Shown: in pieces, positions 8,255-17,080 of the stretch
How the letters are laid out: each line of letters begins with the position of its first letter
How positions within the stretch are numbered: position 1 is the first letter of the stretch
NCBI GenBank assembly: GCA_036641735.1
Contig: JAVWEG010000001.1
Span: 1 to 64,000, forward strand
Length of the DNA: 64,000 bases
Origin: JAGPHI01 sp036641735
GTDB lineage: Bacteria > Bacillota > Clostridia > Oscillospirales > Ruminococcaceae
Reading direction: 5' to 3'
The notes under the pieces: generated by a model
Databases searched by the model: none
What the model was told of the DNA's origin: nothing
The model's input: only the letters and a program-made list of their open reading frames with translations
Position numbers and translations under genes: made by a program

Positions 8255-10261
8255 CTAGTTTTCAGCGCCTGCTTCACGATAGAACGAAAATCCGTCTTTT
8301 CCTGCATTTTTGCGCACATATAAAGCATTGTCGGCACTTGCATAAAGCTGATTAAATCCTGTGCCGTCCTGCGGACACAGCGCAATACCCATAGAGGCAG
8401 AGATGTATTCTCCGTTTGCTTCGTCAAGCGGAATAGCGCGCAGTGCGCACAAAAGCCGAGTGGTTTTTGTGGCTACGGCTTCACGGCTGGGCATAGCGCT
8501 TAATAGTATCATAAATTCATCGCCGCCTATTCTGCCCACTACGTCATCATTGCGCAGCTGGCTCATAAGGGCGCTTGCCACGTCCATAAGCACGGAATCG
8601 CCCTTTTGGTGACCATAACCGTCATTTACGTGCTTAAAGTCGTCAATGTCCATAACAATAAGAGCATAAAATAAATCTTGCTCACGCTCTGATAATTTTT
8701 GTGTAATCATAGATTGTGTGGTGCTTTTATTGTAAATACTGGTAAGAGGATCGCGCTCTGCCTTAAAAGTAAGATTAGCGGTCATCTTTTTTTCTTCATC
8801 AATATCGGTAAGCTTACCAATAACACGCAATGGCTTAAAGGTGGCTGTGTCGGTAATTGTGGTGAGCAATAAGCTAAACCAATGATATTCATCACGATAG
8901 GTGCGCATCCTAAGCTCCATAGCGCCTGTACGTCTGCCGTGGCGCATAGCCGCAAGCAATCGCATAAATTGCGCACAGTCCTCGCTATGCAAAACTTGAA
9001 GCTCTATTAAGCTCTCGGGGAAATTATGTGTAAAAGCGGGATAATTGGCAAATTCACAAGCATTTGCAGAGCAAGAAAATCCGTCAGTCTCTACATTGTA
9101 TTCAAAAATTATACTGTTGCTTTGCTCGTTTGCTATGCGATAGCGCTCCTCTTTAATAGTAAGCTCACGGTTATCCTGCTCTATTTTCGTCATTAAATTA
9201 TTAAATGCAGAGCCTATATCGCTAAATTCGTTAGCGCCAAGATAGGGGATACGGCTTTTATAATCTCCTGCATTCATCTGCTGCAAATAATCGAGCAAAT
9301 GATTTAACGGGCTTATTAAACGAAATTTTACAAGCTGACGAAGTGTCATAATAATGACGGCAAAAATGGCAATTACTATTAGGCTGTAAATGCTTGTTTG
9401 CAGTATCGTAGAAGAAAATTCGTTTTGTGAAGCTGTATAAAGCACAGTCCAGCCGGTATCGTGCATTCTGGAATAATACGCTATGCGCTTATCCATACCG
9501 TCTTTATATTTAAAAGAGCCTATTGGTTCGATATGTATATTCAATTGCTGATTAAGCAGTATTTGCAAAGGATCGCCGTCTTTTATTTCATTGCTGCTAC
9601 CTACTAAATTGTTGCCGATATCCAGCACTTCTACAATACCACTCGCAAATAAATTGCTGTTTCCGAGCAGCGCATTAATAGCATCTGCTTTTATACTCAT
9701 CATTATAAAGCCAATGTATTTATTGTTAGAGGTGAGCGGCTGAGCAATAATAAAGCTGCGCGCATTATTGGCATATTCATCGTTAAATAGGCGCGTTACT
9801 ATATATTCTCCGCGCGATAAACGGCTAAGATATTTTTCGTCTATAGAGGATTTTTGACCTTCTATTATTTCATTGCTGGAAACTAATACTTTATTATCCT
9901 CGGTTATTACAGATATGCGATTAACATTAGGGTTGTGCTTTACCCAAGCGGATAATGAGGTGTGTGCAGAAGAAATTGTATCCATAGTATCGTCATCGGG
10001 TACAGCTAAAGCGCCGTTTTGCGCGCCGGAAAGCATAAGGTGAGGATTTGTAAGCTCACACAGCATACCGATGTCGCCGTGCATATCAGCGAAAAAGCTT
10101 TCCACATTTGCAATATCCAATTTTGCCGCAGTGCTTATTTTGTCTTTTACAAGCTGAGTTTTTGTAATGATATTAATGACTATAAAAGCAGCCGTAATTA
10201 CAAGAGCAGGTATCAAAGAGAACAATACTAAAGTGCGAGATAAATGCTTTTTCTTTTTCAT
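8255..10261 (-). CDS. Membrane sensor diguanylate cyclase (dCache-HAMP-PAS-GGDEF)
   Basis: A 668-residue protein that should make cyclic di-GMP. Order: N-terminal transmembrane helix (about 8-30), extracytoplasmic double-Cache-type sensor (about 35-285), second helix (about 290-312), HAMP-like linker, a PAS domain (about 375-495) and GGDEF domain (about 500-660). The active site is intact, RIGGDEF near residue 580, and the product-inhibition I-site RxxD (RNDD) sits at the normal distance upstream, so it is likely active and feedback-regulated. The ATG has AAAGGAG 5 nt ahead. The ligand is unknown; dCache domains usually bind small metabolites such as amino acids. Confidence 0.92.
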   Translation of the reverse strand: MKKKKHLSRTLVLFSLIPALVITAAFIVINIITKTQLVKDKISTAAKLDIANVESFFADMHGDIGMLCELTNPHLMLSGAQNGALAVPDDDTMDTISSAHTSLSAWVKHNPNVNRISVITEDNKVLVSSNEIIEGQKSSIDEKYLSRLSRGEYIVTRLFNDEYANNARSFIIAQPLTSNNKYIGFIMMSIKADAINALLGNSNLFASGIVEVLDIGNNLVGSSNEIKDGDPLQILLNQQLNIHIEPIGSFKYKDGMDKRIAYYSRMHDTGWTVLYTASQNEFSSTILQTSIYSLIVIAIFAVIIMTLRQLVKFRLISPLNHLLDYLQQMNAGDYKSRIPYLGANEFSDIGSAFNNLMTKIEQDNRELTIKEERYRIANEQSNSIIFEYNVETDGFSCSANACEFANYPAFTHNFPESLIELQVLHSEDCAQFMRLLAAMRHGRRTGAMELRMRTYRDEYHWFSLLLTTITDTATFKPLRVIGKLTDIDEEKKMTANLTFKAERDPLTSIYNKSTTQSMITQKLSEREQDLFYALIVMDIDDFKHVNDGYGHQKGDSVLMDVASALMSQLRNDDVVGRIGGDEFMILLSAMPSREAVATKTTRLLCALRAIPLDEANGEYISASMGIALCPQDGTGFNQLYASADNALYVRKNAGKDGFSFYREAGAEN

Positions 10262-10640
10262 AGCTGCTCCTTTCGTAAAGATATTACGTTTGCATTAGAA
10301 AAACACAATAAGCTTAGACACAATCATAACGAATGTATCCAAACGTACATCTTTTTTACATTTGAAGTAAAAGAAGCAAATTGTGCTATTACAGGATTAA
10401 ACCAATTATACAGCTATTATATCATATTTATACGATATGCAATAGTTTTCTTTATCGTCAAAACCACCAAACAATAGTGAAAAAATTGTACGCTGTTAAT
10501 GAAATTTCTGTAGATTTACAAACCGCAATGTAACATTAAGATGTTTTATGTATTATAAAAGGAAAACGGCTTGCAAATACAAAGGCACAATGCAGGTAAA
10601 ATAATGTGCCGCATATTGACAAGCCGTTAACATTGCTTAT
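10262..10640. other. Intergenic region between GGDEF gene and kdgK
   Basis: No convincing gene. Both flanking genes are on the minus strand, so this holds the promoter of the GGDEF gene and the 3' end of the kdgK transcript. A possible extended -10 (TGATATAAT on the minus strand, 10416-10424) with TTGCAT 15 bp upstream (10437-10442) is the best promoter candidate; the spacing is short. A nested inverted repeat at 10565-10628 follows kdgK. Confidence 0.4.
10565..10628 (-). terminator. Nested hairpin after kdgK, probable terminator
   Basis: Outer arms AACGGCTTG (10565-10573) and CAAGCCGTT (10620-10628), 9 bp perfect, enclose a second perfect pair GGCACA (10584-10589)/TGTGCC (10605-10610). On the minus strand the outer stem is followed by TTTTCCTTTTAT. 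The position directly after the kdgK stop suits termination, but the long nested loop is unusual for a simple terminator. Confidence 0.5.
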
Positions 10641-11666
10641 TTATCTTTGCACTCTGCCTGTGCCGCTGCCGCCTGCAAGCTTTTCCACTTCGTCGGCGCT
10701 CACCATATTGTAATCGCCCTCAATTGTGTGCTTTAAGCAAGAAGCCGCCACAGCAAATTCAAGCGCATCTTGCGGAGCTTTGCCGCTCAAAATGCTGTAT
10801 ATCAGCCCACCGCCAAAGCTGTCGCCGCCGCCGACTCTGTCTACTATATGCATATGATAGCTCTTAGAGAAATAGTACTCCTTGCCGTCATACAGCATAG
10901 CTGCCCAGTCGTTATCATTAGCAGATATAGAGCTGCGCAAGGTGATAGCAACGCGCGTGAAATGAAAAGTATCCGCAAGCTGCTTTGCCACACTTTTATA
11001 GCCCTCGTGGTTCAGCTTACCGCCGGAAATATCGGTGTTTTCGGCTTCTATTCCGAACACATCCTTTGCATCCTCTTCATTGGCGATACATAGGTCTACA
11101 TATTGGCATAAATCTGTCATTGCGATACGTGCCTCGGCGCGTGTCCACAGCTTACCGCGATAATTGAGGTCGCAGCTTATCTGTACATTGTGCTTCTTGG
11201 CGGCAATGCACGCTTCGCGGCATATTTCTACCACGTTTTTGCCGAGGGCAGGGGTGATGCCTGTAAAATGGAACCATTCAGCGCCATCAAATATTTCGTC
11301 CCAGTTAAAGTCTGCACTGCTTGCTGTGGCAATAGAAGAATGAGCGCGGTCATATATGCACTTAGAGCCACGCTGTGATGCGCCCTTTTCAAGATAATAA
11401 ATACCCACGCGCTCGCCGCCGCGCGAGATATAAGAGGTGTTTACACCAAAACGGCGCAGGCTGTTTACGGCACTTTGCCCAATATCGTTGTCGGGCAGCT
11501 TTGTTACATAATAGGTATCAAGCCCGTAATTAGCGAGCGATACGGCAACATTTGCTTCACCACCGCCATATGTGGCGCCAAATTTATCACATTGTGTAAA
11601 GCGATAATAGCCCTCAGGGGCAAGGCGCAGCATTATTTCTCCAAAGGTTACTACTTTTTTAGACAT
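10641..11666 (-). CDS. kdgK: 2-dehydro-3-deoxygluconate kinase (PfkB family)
   Basis: A 341-residue PfkB-family sugar kinase that phosphorylates 2-keto-3-deoxygluconate to KDPG. It begins KKVVTFGEIMLRLAPEG and has the substrate-site GGGEANVAVSLANYG near residue 35. The second PfkB signature, DRVGGGDSFGGGL near 280, carries the catalytic Asp. It follows the KDPG aldolase gene by 50 nt with SD AAGGAG, so the two catalyse consecutive steps from one transcript. Close relatives include fructokinases, but the pairing with KDPG aldolase supports KdgK. It ends shortly before a nested hairpin. Confidence 0.88.
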   Translation of the reverse strand: MSKKVVTFGEIMLRLAPEGYYRFTQCDKFGATYGGGEANVAVSLANYGLDTYYVTKLPDNDIGQSAVNSLRRFGVNTSYISRGGERVGIYYLEKGASQRGSKCIYDRAHSSIATASSADFNWDEIFDGAEWFHFTGITPALGKNVVEICREACIAAKKHNVQISCDLNYRGKLWTRAEARIAMTDLCQYVDLCIANEEDAKDVFGIEAENTDISGGKLNHEGYKSVAKQLADTFHFTRVAITLRSSISANDNDWAAMLYDGKEYYFSKSYHMHIVDRVGGGDSFGGGLIYSILSGKAPQDALEFAVAASCLKHTIEGDYNMVSADEVEKLAGGSGTGRVQR

Positions 11667-11716
11667 TATTTATCTCCTTAATATTATCAAAATATAAAGC
11701 ACTTAAAAAGTGCAGA

Positions 11717-12679
11717 TTATTTCTGTAACAGATGTATTCCAAATCCAAGCACTTCGTTTTTAAAGTAAATGCCTACCATTTTGCCGTCCTTTTCCATAGC
11801 ATTTGCTTCATCAAATTCAAATCCGCGCGCTTTTAAATGTGCAATGGCACGGGGGAGAGTGTTTGTCAATATTGCTATATGGCCGTGAGTACCGCGCCCT
11901 TTATTTTTCATCAGCTCAAAGCTGCGCTGCCCTGCAAATATAGAGGAATTGCCCTCTTTATAATCAAAGCCAAACGCAAGAGCCAAAAATTTAGCTGCGT
12001 TAAGCGCTTCTTCACTGCTTTCGCTGTTTATGCCGATATGCCCAAAAGTGAAGCCGAGCATTGTGTTTACAGCTTCTTTAGTAAGACGTGTAATTTCGTC
12101 AAAATTGCCGCTGTTTATAAGGTCTGCTTTTACCATCCAAGTGCCGCCGCAAGCAATTATACGGTTAAACGATAAATAATCGTACAAATTAGCCGCCGTC
12201 ACTCCGCCTGTAGGCATAAAGCGCAGCTTAGAATATGGTGCAGCTACAGCCTTTAGCTTCGCAATACCGCCGTTTTGCTCCGCAGGGAAAAATTTCACTA
12301 CTTCAAGGCCCATAGCCATTGCTTGCTCCATTTCGCCCGGAGTAGCCGTGCCGGGAGCAAATGCAATGCCTTTATCTAGCGCGTATTTGGTGATTTCGGG
12401 ATTAAATCCGGGGCTTACCATAAACTTTGCACCGGCAGCAGCAGCTCTGTCTACTTGCTCTTTTGTAAGCACAGTACCTGCACCTACCAGCATTTCAGGC
12501 ACTTGTGCGGATATGCGGCGAATAGCCTCCTCGGCTGCATCGGTGCGGAAAGTAACCTCTGCTACAGGCAAGCCGCCTGCTACAAGTGCCCTTGCCAAAG
12601 GCACAGCTTTGTCGACATCATTTATCGCTATTACAGGTACAATGCCTATAGCCTCAATTTTCTTCAATACATCAAGCAT
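11717..12679 (-). CDS. eda: KDPG/KHG aldolase fused to a C-terminal VOC (glyoxalase-like) domain
   Basis: About 320 residues. The N-terminal 205 residues are a class I KDPG/KHG aldolase that splits KDPG into pyruvate and glyceraldehyde-3-phosphate. The acid/base Glu in AEVTFRT, the GAGTVLT loop, VSPGFNP, the Schiff-base Lys in VVKFFPAE and the phosphate-binding MPTGGV are all present. Residues about 215-320 form a glyoxalase/VOC-like domain (starts GFTFGHIGIN, ends IHLLQK) not needed for the aldolase. The fusion occurs in some Clostridia; its role is unknown. I chose ATG 12679 with GGAG 8 nt upstream rather than the in-frame codon at 12697 inside the leader. Confidence 0.88.
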   Translation of the reverse strand: MLDVLKKIEAIGIVPVIAINDVDKAVPLARALVAGGLPVAEVTFRTDAAEEAIRRISAQVPEMLVGAGTVLTKEQVDRAAAAGAKFMVSPGFNPEITKYALDKGIAFAPGTATPGEMEQAMAMGLEVVKFFPAEQNGGIAKLKAVAAPYSKLRFMPTGGVTAANLYDYLSFNRIIACGGTWMVKADLINSGNFDEITRLTKEAVNTMLGFTFGHIGINSESSEEALNAAKFLALAFGFDYKEGNSSIFAGQRSFELMKNKGRGTHGHIAILTNTLPRAIAHLKARGFEFDEANAMEKDGKMVGIYFKNEVLGFGIHLLQK

Positions 12680-12701
12680 TATTTTAATCTCCTTCAATCA
12701 A

Positions 12702-12736
12702 TTCCGTATTATGGAACGCTGTTCCGATTATCGTAT
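12702..12736 (-). promoter_or_regulatory. Tandem IclR/KdgR-type operator candidates at the eda promoter
   Basis: TTCCGTATTATGGAA (12702-12716) is a near-palindrome with the TTCC-N7-GGAA form seen for IclR-family regulators. A second, half-degenerate copy TTCCGATTATCGTAT lies at 12722-12736, 20 bp away and so on the same helical face. The central GGAAC-GCT-GTTCC (12713-12725) is itself palindromic. They cover the predicted transcription start, a position suited to repression. The first copy resembles a site in the promoter of the IclR gene at 21073-21087. Confidence 0.5.
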
Positions 12737-12740
12737 TTAC

Positions 12741-12769
12741 ATTATAATATCAGCAAAGCAAAAGGTCAA
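12741..12769 (-). promoter_or_regulatory. Sigma-A promoter of the eda-kdgK operon
   Basis: On the minus strand TTGACC (12764-12769) and TATAAT (12741-12746) are separated by 17 bp. Transcription would start near 12734, inside the tandem operator candidates, about 55 nt before the eda start codon. Confidence 0.75.
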
Positions 12770-12961
12770 TAGTGAAATAGCGGAATTTTAACGATGTTTT
12801 TTGGTATATCGGCGAATACAAGCAAATAACAAAAGCTAACGAGTGTTTTAGAGTTGGATGAGTATCAAGCGTTTGTTTTTTTGAAATGGTCAAAACCATT
12901 CCAAAAAATGCTTGCGTAAGATTATATTTATGAAACGAACGTATAAAAATCATTTCACCCC

Positions 12962-12990
12962 TTTTAAATAAAGCATATATATGTTATGAT
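12962..12990 (+). promoter_or_regulatory. Possible extended -10 promoter for ddl
   Basis: TATGAT (12985-12990) with the extended -10 dinucleotide TG at 12982-12983 and a weak -35 (TTTTAA, 12962-12967) at 17 bp. It lies 55 bases upstream of the ddl start. The -35 matches consensus poorly, so recognition would depend on the extended -10. Confidence 0.45.
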
Positions 12991-13045
12991 AAAGTGTAAT
13001 TTTATAGCATATTATTAGCAATGAATATAAAATAAGGGTGATTGT

Positions 13046-14113
13046 ATGGATAAGATAAAAGTAGCTGTATTATTTGGCGGCGCATCCAGTGAACACGAGG
13101 TATCGGAGATGTCGGCGGCAAGTGTATTGCAAAATATAAATCGTGATAAATACGACGTATATCCTATTGGCATTACAAAGGACGGCAAATGGTATTATTA
13201 TAAGGGCGATATAAATAATATTAAGGGCTGTGAATGGGAAAAACATAAAGACAATTTGCCTGCTTGCTTTACTCCGGGTTCAGGAGAAAAAGGGCTTATT
13301 ACGTCTAAAGGCAGTATAAATGTAGACGTAGTTTTCCCTGTGCTGCACGGCAAATATGGTGAAGATGGCACTGTGCAAGGGCTTTTGGAAATGGTGGGCG
13401 TGCCGTATGTGGGCTGCAAGGTGCTGAGCAGCGCTGTGTGTATGGACAAAATAGTGGCAAACAATATAATGGATGCACATCGTATAGGGCGCTGCGAATG
13501 GGATTATATGACAGCGAGTGAGATAAAGGATTTTGATGCGATAGAAGTGCGCTTGGCAGAAAAGCTGCATTACCCAATATTTGTAAAGCCAGCGAACGCA
13601 GGCTCCAGCGTTGGCATAACTAAGGCAGAGGATAAGCACGAGCTTTTAGCGGCAGTAAGGCTTGCTTTACAGCACGATAAGCGAGTGGTATTTGAGCGCT
13701 TTGTAGACGGACACGAGATAGAATGTGCCGTAATGGGCGCAGATAAGCCTTTTGCCACTATGCCTGGCGAAATAATAGCAAGCAAAGAATTTTACGATTA
13801 TGAGGATAAATATTTAGCAGGCACGTCGCACGTAGAAATACCTGCAAAGTTACCTGTAAATACTCTTGATAAAATACACCGCACGGCAATAGAGAGCTAT
13901 AAAGCCTTGTGCTGTGAAGGGCTTGCGAGAGTAGATTTTTTCGTAGAGCGCAAAACAGGGCGAGTACTCTTAAATGAGATAAATACAATGCCGGGCTTTA
14001 CTGCTATCAGTATGTATCCGAAATTGATGATGGCAAGTGGGCTTACTTATAGTGATATTATAGATAAGCTGATTACGCAGGCGCTCGCAAAGCAGGAGGG
14101 GTACAATGGATAA
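13046..14113 (+). CDS. ddl: D-alanine--D-alanine ligase
   Basis: A 355-residue ATP-grasp enzyme that joins two D-alanines for the peptidoglycan stem peptide. Visible are the N-terminal VLFGGASSEHEVS, the serine loop AGSSVGITKA, and the C-terminal metal-binding stretch LNEINTMPGFTAISMYPKL. The length is normal. The ATG at 13046 has AAGGGTG 6 nt upstream. It overlaps murI by 8 nt, so ligase and racemase are translationally coupled and supply both D-amino acids of the wall precursor. Confidence 0.96.
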   Translation: MDKIKVAVLFGGASSEHEVSEMSAASVLQNINRDKYDVYPIGITKDGKWYYYKGDINNIKGCEWEKHKDNLPACFTPGSGEKGLITSKGSINVDVVFPVLHGKYGEDGTVQGLLEMVGVPYVGCKVLSSAVCMDKIVANNIMDAHRIGRCEWDYMTASEIKDFDAIEVRLAEKLHYPIFVKPANAGSSVGITKAEDKHELLAAVRLALQHDKRVVFERFVDGHEIECAVMGADKPFATMPGEIIASKEFYDYEDKYLAGTSHVEIPAKLPVNTLDKIHRTAIESYKALCCEGLARVDFFVERKTGRVLLNEINTMPGFTAISMYPKLMMASGLTYSDIIDKLITQALAKQEGYNG

Positions 14114-14918
14114 CCGCCCGATAGGGGTATTCGATTCAGGGCTTGGCGGGCTTACGGCAGTGCGTGAGCTATGCAAAATTTTGCCAAACGAAAGCATTGT
14201 GTATTTTGGCGATACGGGACGTATACCGTATGGCACAAGAGGGCGCGATACCATTATAAAATATGCCGAGCAAGACATTGCTTTTTTACTTACAAAAGAT
14301 GTAAAATATATTATGGCAGCTTGCGGCACAGTGAGCAGTACATTCCCAAAAGAAAAATCCGCAGCATTGCCTGTGCCTTATATTGGGGTAGTAAACAGCG
14401 CCGCAAAGGCGGCTGTAGCGGCAAGCTCTCAAGGGCGCATAGGGATACTCGGTACATCTGCCACAATAGCTTCAAACAGCTATAATAAAGCAATATTGGA
14501 AATATTGCCCACAGCACAGCTTACGGCTACAGCTTGTCCTTTATTTGTGCCATTAGTGGAAAACGGATATATAAATAAGGACAATAAAATAACAAGGCTT
14601 GCGGCAGAAGAATATTTGCAAGAGGCAAAGCGGGCAAATGTGGATACGCTGATACTCGGATGCACACATTATCCGCTTTTAAGTGATATTTTGCACGATA
14701 TAATGGGCAGTGGGGTTACATTGATAGATCCCGGATTTTGCGCGGCACACAGCGCAAAGCAGGAGCTTGCAAAATCCGATTTATTAAGTGCAAACAAAAC
14801 AGAAAAAACCGTTTGCGAATATTATGTAAGCGACAATGTAGAGAGCTTTAAAGCTTTATCTAAAGTGTTTTTAAAAGAGTATGCAGGTGGCGATTGTCGG
14901 CTTGCAAGTGTAGATTAG
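14106..14918 (+). CDS. murI: Glutamate racemase
   Basis: A 270-residue cofactor-independent racemase producing D-glutamate for peptidoglycan. It starts with IGVFDSGLGGLTAVREL. Both catalytic cysteines are present: AACGTVSS near residue 74 (family norm ACNT; here ACGT) and LGCTHYPLL near 185. The start codon lies inside the end of ddl with an AGGAGGGG SD, giving an 8-nt overlap. The Asn-to-Gly change next to the first cysteine is worth noting but the rest of the fold is standard. It is followed after 19 nt by the DUF1934 gene. Confidence 0.94.
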   Translation: MDNRPIGVFDSGLGGLTAVRELCKILPNESIVYFGDTGRIPYGTRGRDTIIKYAEQDIAFLLTKDVKYIMAACGTVSSTFPKEKSAALPVPYIGVVNSAAKAAVAASSQGRIGILGTSATIASNSYNKAILEILPTAQLTATACPLFVPLVENGYINKDNKITRLAAEEYLQEAKRANVDTLILGCTHYPLLSDILHDIMGSGVTLIDPGFCAAHSAKQELAKSDLLSANKTEKTVCEYYVSDNVESFKALSKVFLKEYAGGDCRLASVD

Positions 14919-14937
14919 TATATTAAGAGGGCATAAA

Positions 14938-15366
14938 ATGAAGGACGATTATCTTATCACAATAAATGGCACAATGGAGCAGCACGGTGACGTGGACAGT
15001 ATAGAGCTGATGACACGAGGTACATTTGTAAAGCGCGGAAGCTCGTTTTTTATCAGCTACGAGGAGAGCGAAGCTACAGGATACAAAGGCTCGATGACTA
15101 CCGTAAAGGTAGATGATAGCGGCTCTTTGATAAGTATGCTGCGCTTTGGCACTGCACCCAGCCAATTGGTAATAGAAAAAGGACGGCGCCACGTATGCCA
15201 TTACGAAACAGGGCAAGGGGCATTGTCGCTCGGAGTATCTGCCGATGAGATAGTGAGTGAGCTTACTGAAAATGGCGGAACGGTGCGCTTTAGCTATATG
15301 CTAGACACCGATACTACGGCATTGTCACGCAATACAGTAAATATTACGGTTAAGCCGGCTAATTGA
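14938..15366 (+). CDS. DUF1934 (YwiB-like) protein
   Basis: A 142-residue cytoplasmic protein of the DUF1934/YwiB family, a small beta-barrel related to the calycin-type fold. It is rich in beta patterns, with GSSFFISYEESEATGY near residue 38 and FSYMLDTD near 120. Its function is unknown. It lies directly before argS, the same order as ywiB-argS in Bacillus, and that conserved pairing supports the call. The SD is AGAGGG, 6 nt from the ATG. Confidence 0.85.
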   Translation: MKDDYLITINGTMEQHGDVDSIELMTRGTFVKRGSSFFISYEESEATGYKGSMTTVKVDDSGSLISMLRFGTAPSQLVIEKGRRHVCHYETGQGALSLGVSADEIVSELTENGGTVRFSYMLDTDTTALSRNTVNITVKPAN

Positions 15367-15381
15367 TTATAGGAGTATATT

Positions 15382-17067
15382 ATGAATAATTATTTTAATC
15401 CAAAGCAAAATGCAATGCAAAAGGCTGATATGCTTTTGCGCAAAGCGGCGGCATCAGCATATCCGAATACCGAATTGCCAAATTATGTGGTAGAGATACC
15501 ATCAGATAATAAAAACGGTGATTTTGCCACAAATATTGCGCTTGCAGGCGCAAAGAGCTTTCACGCCGCACCGCGTATGATAGCGGACAAGCTGGTAGCT
15601 AATATAGACCTTGAGGGCAGCGTATTTAGCAAGCTTGAGATTGCAGGCCCGGGATTTATTAACTTTTTTCTCGGTGACGGATATTATTGCGATGTAATTA
15701 ACGGTGTGCTTACTGAGGGCGACGATTATGGCCGCACAGATTACGGTAAGCACACAAAGGTAAACGTGGAATTTGTATCCGCTAACCCCACAGGCCCTAT
15801 GCATCTTGGCAATGCGCGCGGCGGCGCACTTGGAGATTGCCTTGCGGCGGCGCTCGACTGGGCAGGATACGATGTAACTCGTGAATTTCTTATAAACGAT
15901 GCAGGTAACCAAATAGTAAAATTCGGCAATAGCCTTGCGGCAAGATATATGCAGATATTTAAGGGCGAGGATGCAGTGGAATTTCCTGAAGACGGATATC
16001 AGGGCGAAGATATCAAAACACTTGCAAATGAATTTAAAGAGCTTGTAGGCGACGAATATGTAAATAAGCCAAATGAGCTTAATAAGGCAATTACGGATTT
16101 TGCTTTACCTAAAAATGTGCAGGGGCTTAAAGATGCACTCAGAAAATATCGTATAAAATACGATGTGTGGTTCAGCGAAACCACCTTGCACGAGGAGGGC
16201 GCTGTAAAGGCAATAATAGATAAGCTAAACGAAAAGGGCGCTACCTACGAAAAGGACGGCGCTGTGTGGTATAAAGCAAGCGAGTACGGAGCTGAAAAAG
16301 ACGAGGTGCTTGTGCGCGCAAACGGTATTCCCACATATTTTGCCTCGGATATTGCGTACCATTACAATAAATTTGTCACAAGAGGATTTGACATTGCAAT
16401 AGATGTATGGGGAGCAGACCACCACGGACACGTAGCGCGTATGAAAGGCGCTATGGATGCTATAGGTCTTGACGGAACAAAGCTTGATGTAGTGCTGATG
16501 CAGCTTGTCCGCTTAGTGAAAAACGGTGAGCAAATTCGTATGAGCAAGCGCACAGGCAAGGCGATAGCACTCACCGATTTATTAGACGAGGTGCCTATAG
16601 ATTCCGCACGATTTTTCTTTAATCTGCGTGAGCCGCAAAGCCAAATGGAGTTCGATTTAGGGCTTGCCGTAAGCGAAGATTCGGATAATCCCGTATATTA
16701 TGTGCAGTACGCGCACGCGCGCATTTGCAGTATAATCAAAAATCTTGCGGCGGAGGGCATAGAGTTTAAGGGTGCTGCGCAATGCAATATTTCGCTTGCA
16801 AGCACAAATGAAGAACGTGAGCTGATACGTCATATTGCCGCGTTCCCGGACGAAATTATTGCCGCTGCCAAAAATTACGATCCTGCTCGTATTACGCGCT
16901 ACACAGTAGAGCTTGCCACTATTTACCATAAATTTTACAATGTGTGCAGAGTAAAAGAAACACAAGAGGATTTGTGCCAAGCAAGGCTTGCTTTGTGCTG
17001 TGCCACCAAAACAGTAATTAAAAACGCACTTACTATGCTTAAAATCACCGTGCCTGAATATATGTAA
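15382..17067 (+). CDS. argS: Arginyl-tRNA synthetase
   Basis: A 561-residue class I aminoacyl-tRNA synthetase that charges tRNA-Arg. Domains in order: N-terminal additional domain (1-115) that binds the tRNA D-loop, catalytic Rossmann domain with the HIGH-type motif HLGNARG in ANPTGPMHLGNARGG near residue 137, KMSKS-type RMSKRTGKA near 385, and the C-terminal anticodon-binding DALR domain with RITRYTVELA. The length is normal. The ATG has TAGGAG ahead. No T-box leader is visible; the gene sits inside the ddl-murI-DUF1934 transcript. Confidence 0.97.
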   Translation: MNNYFNPKQNAMQKADMLLRKAAASAYPNTELPNYVVEIPSDNKNGDFATNIALAGAKSFHAAPRMIADKLVANIDLEGSVFSKLEIAGPGFINFFLGDGYYCDVINGVLTEGDDYGRTDYGKHTKVNVEFVSANPTGPMHLGNARGGALGDCLAAALDWAGYDVTREFLINDAGNQIVKFGNSLAARYMQIFKGEDAVEFPEDGYQGEDIKTLANEFKELVGDEYVNKPNELNKAITDFALPKNVQGLKDALRKYRIKYDVWFSETTLHEEGAVKAIIDKLNEKGATYEKDGAVWYKASEYGAEKDEVLVRANGIPTYFASDIAYHYNKFVTRGFDIAIDVWGADHHGHVARMKGAMDAIGLDGTKLDVVLMQLVRLVKNGEQIRMSKRTGKAIALTDLLDEVPIDSARFFFNLREPQSQMEFDLGLAVSEDSDNPVYYVQYAHARICSIIKNLAAEGIEFKGAAQCNISLASTNEERELIRHIAAFPDEIIAAAKNYDPARITRYTVELATIYHKFYNVCRVKETQEDLCQARLALCCATKTVIKNALTMLKITVPEYM

Positions 17068-17080
17068 TATTGGAGAAAAT

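Noticed and set aside
12348..12791. 147-codon plus-strand frame antisense to eda
   Set aside because: Shadow of the aldolase gene which crosses its promoter and operator.
15366..15382. T-box leader for argS
   Set aside because: Only 15 bases separate argS from the gene before it; no room for a T-box.
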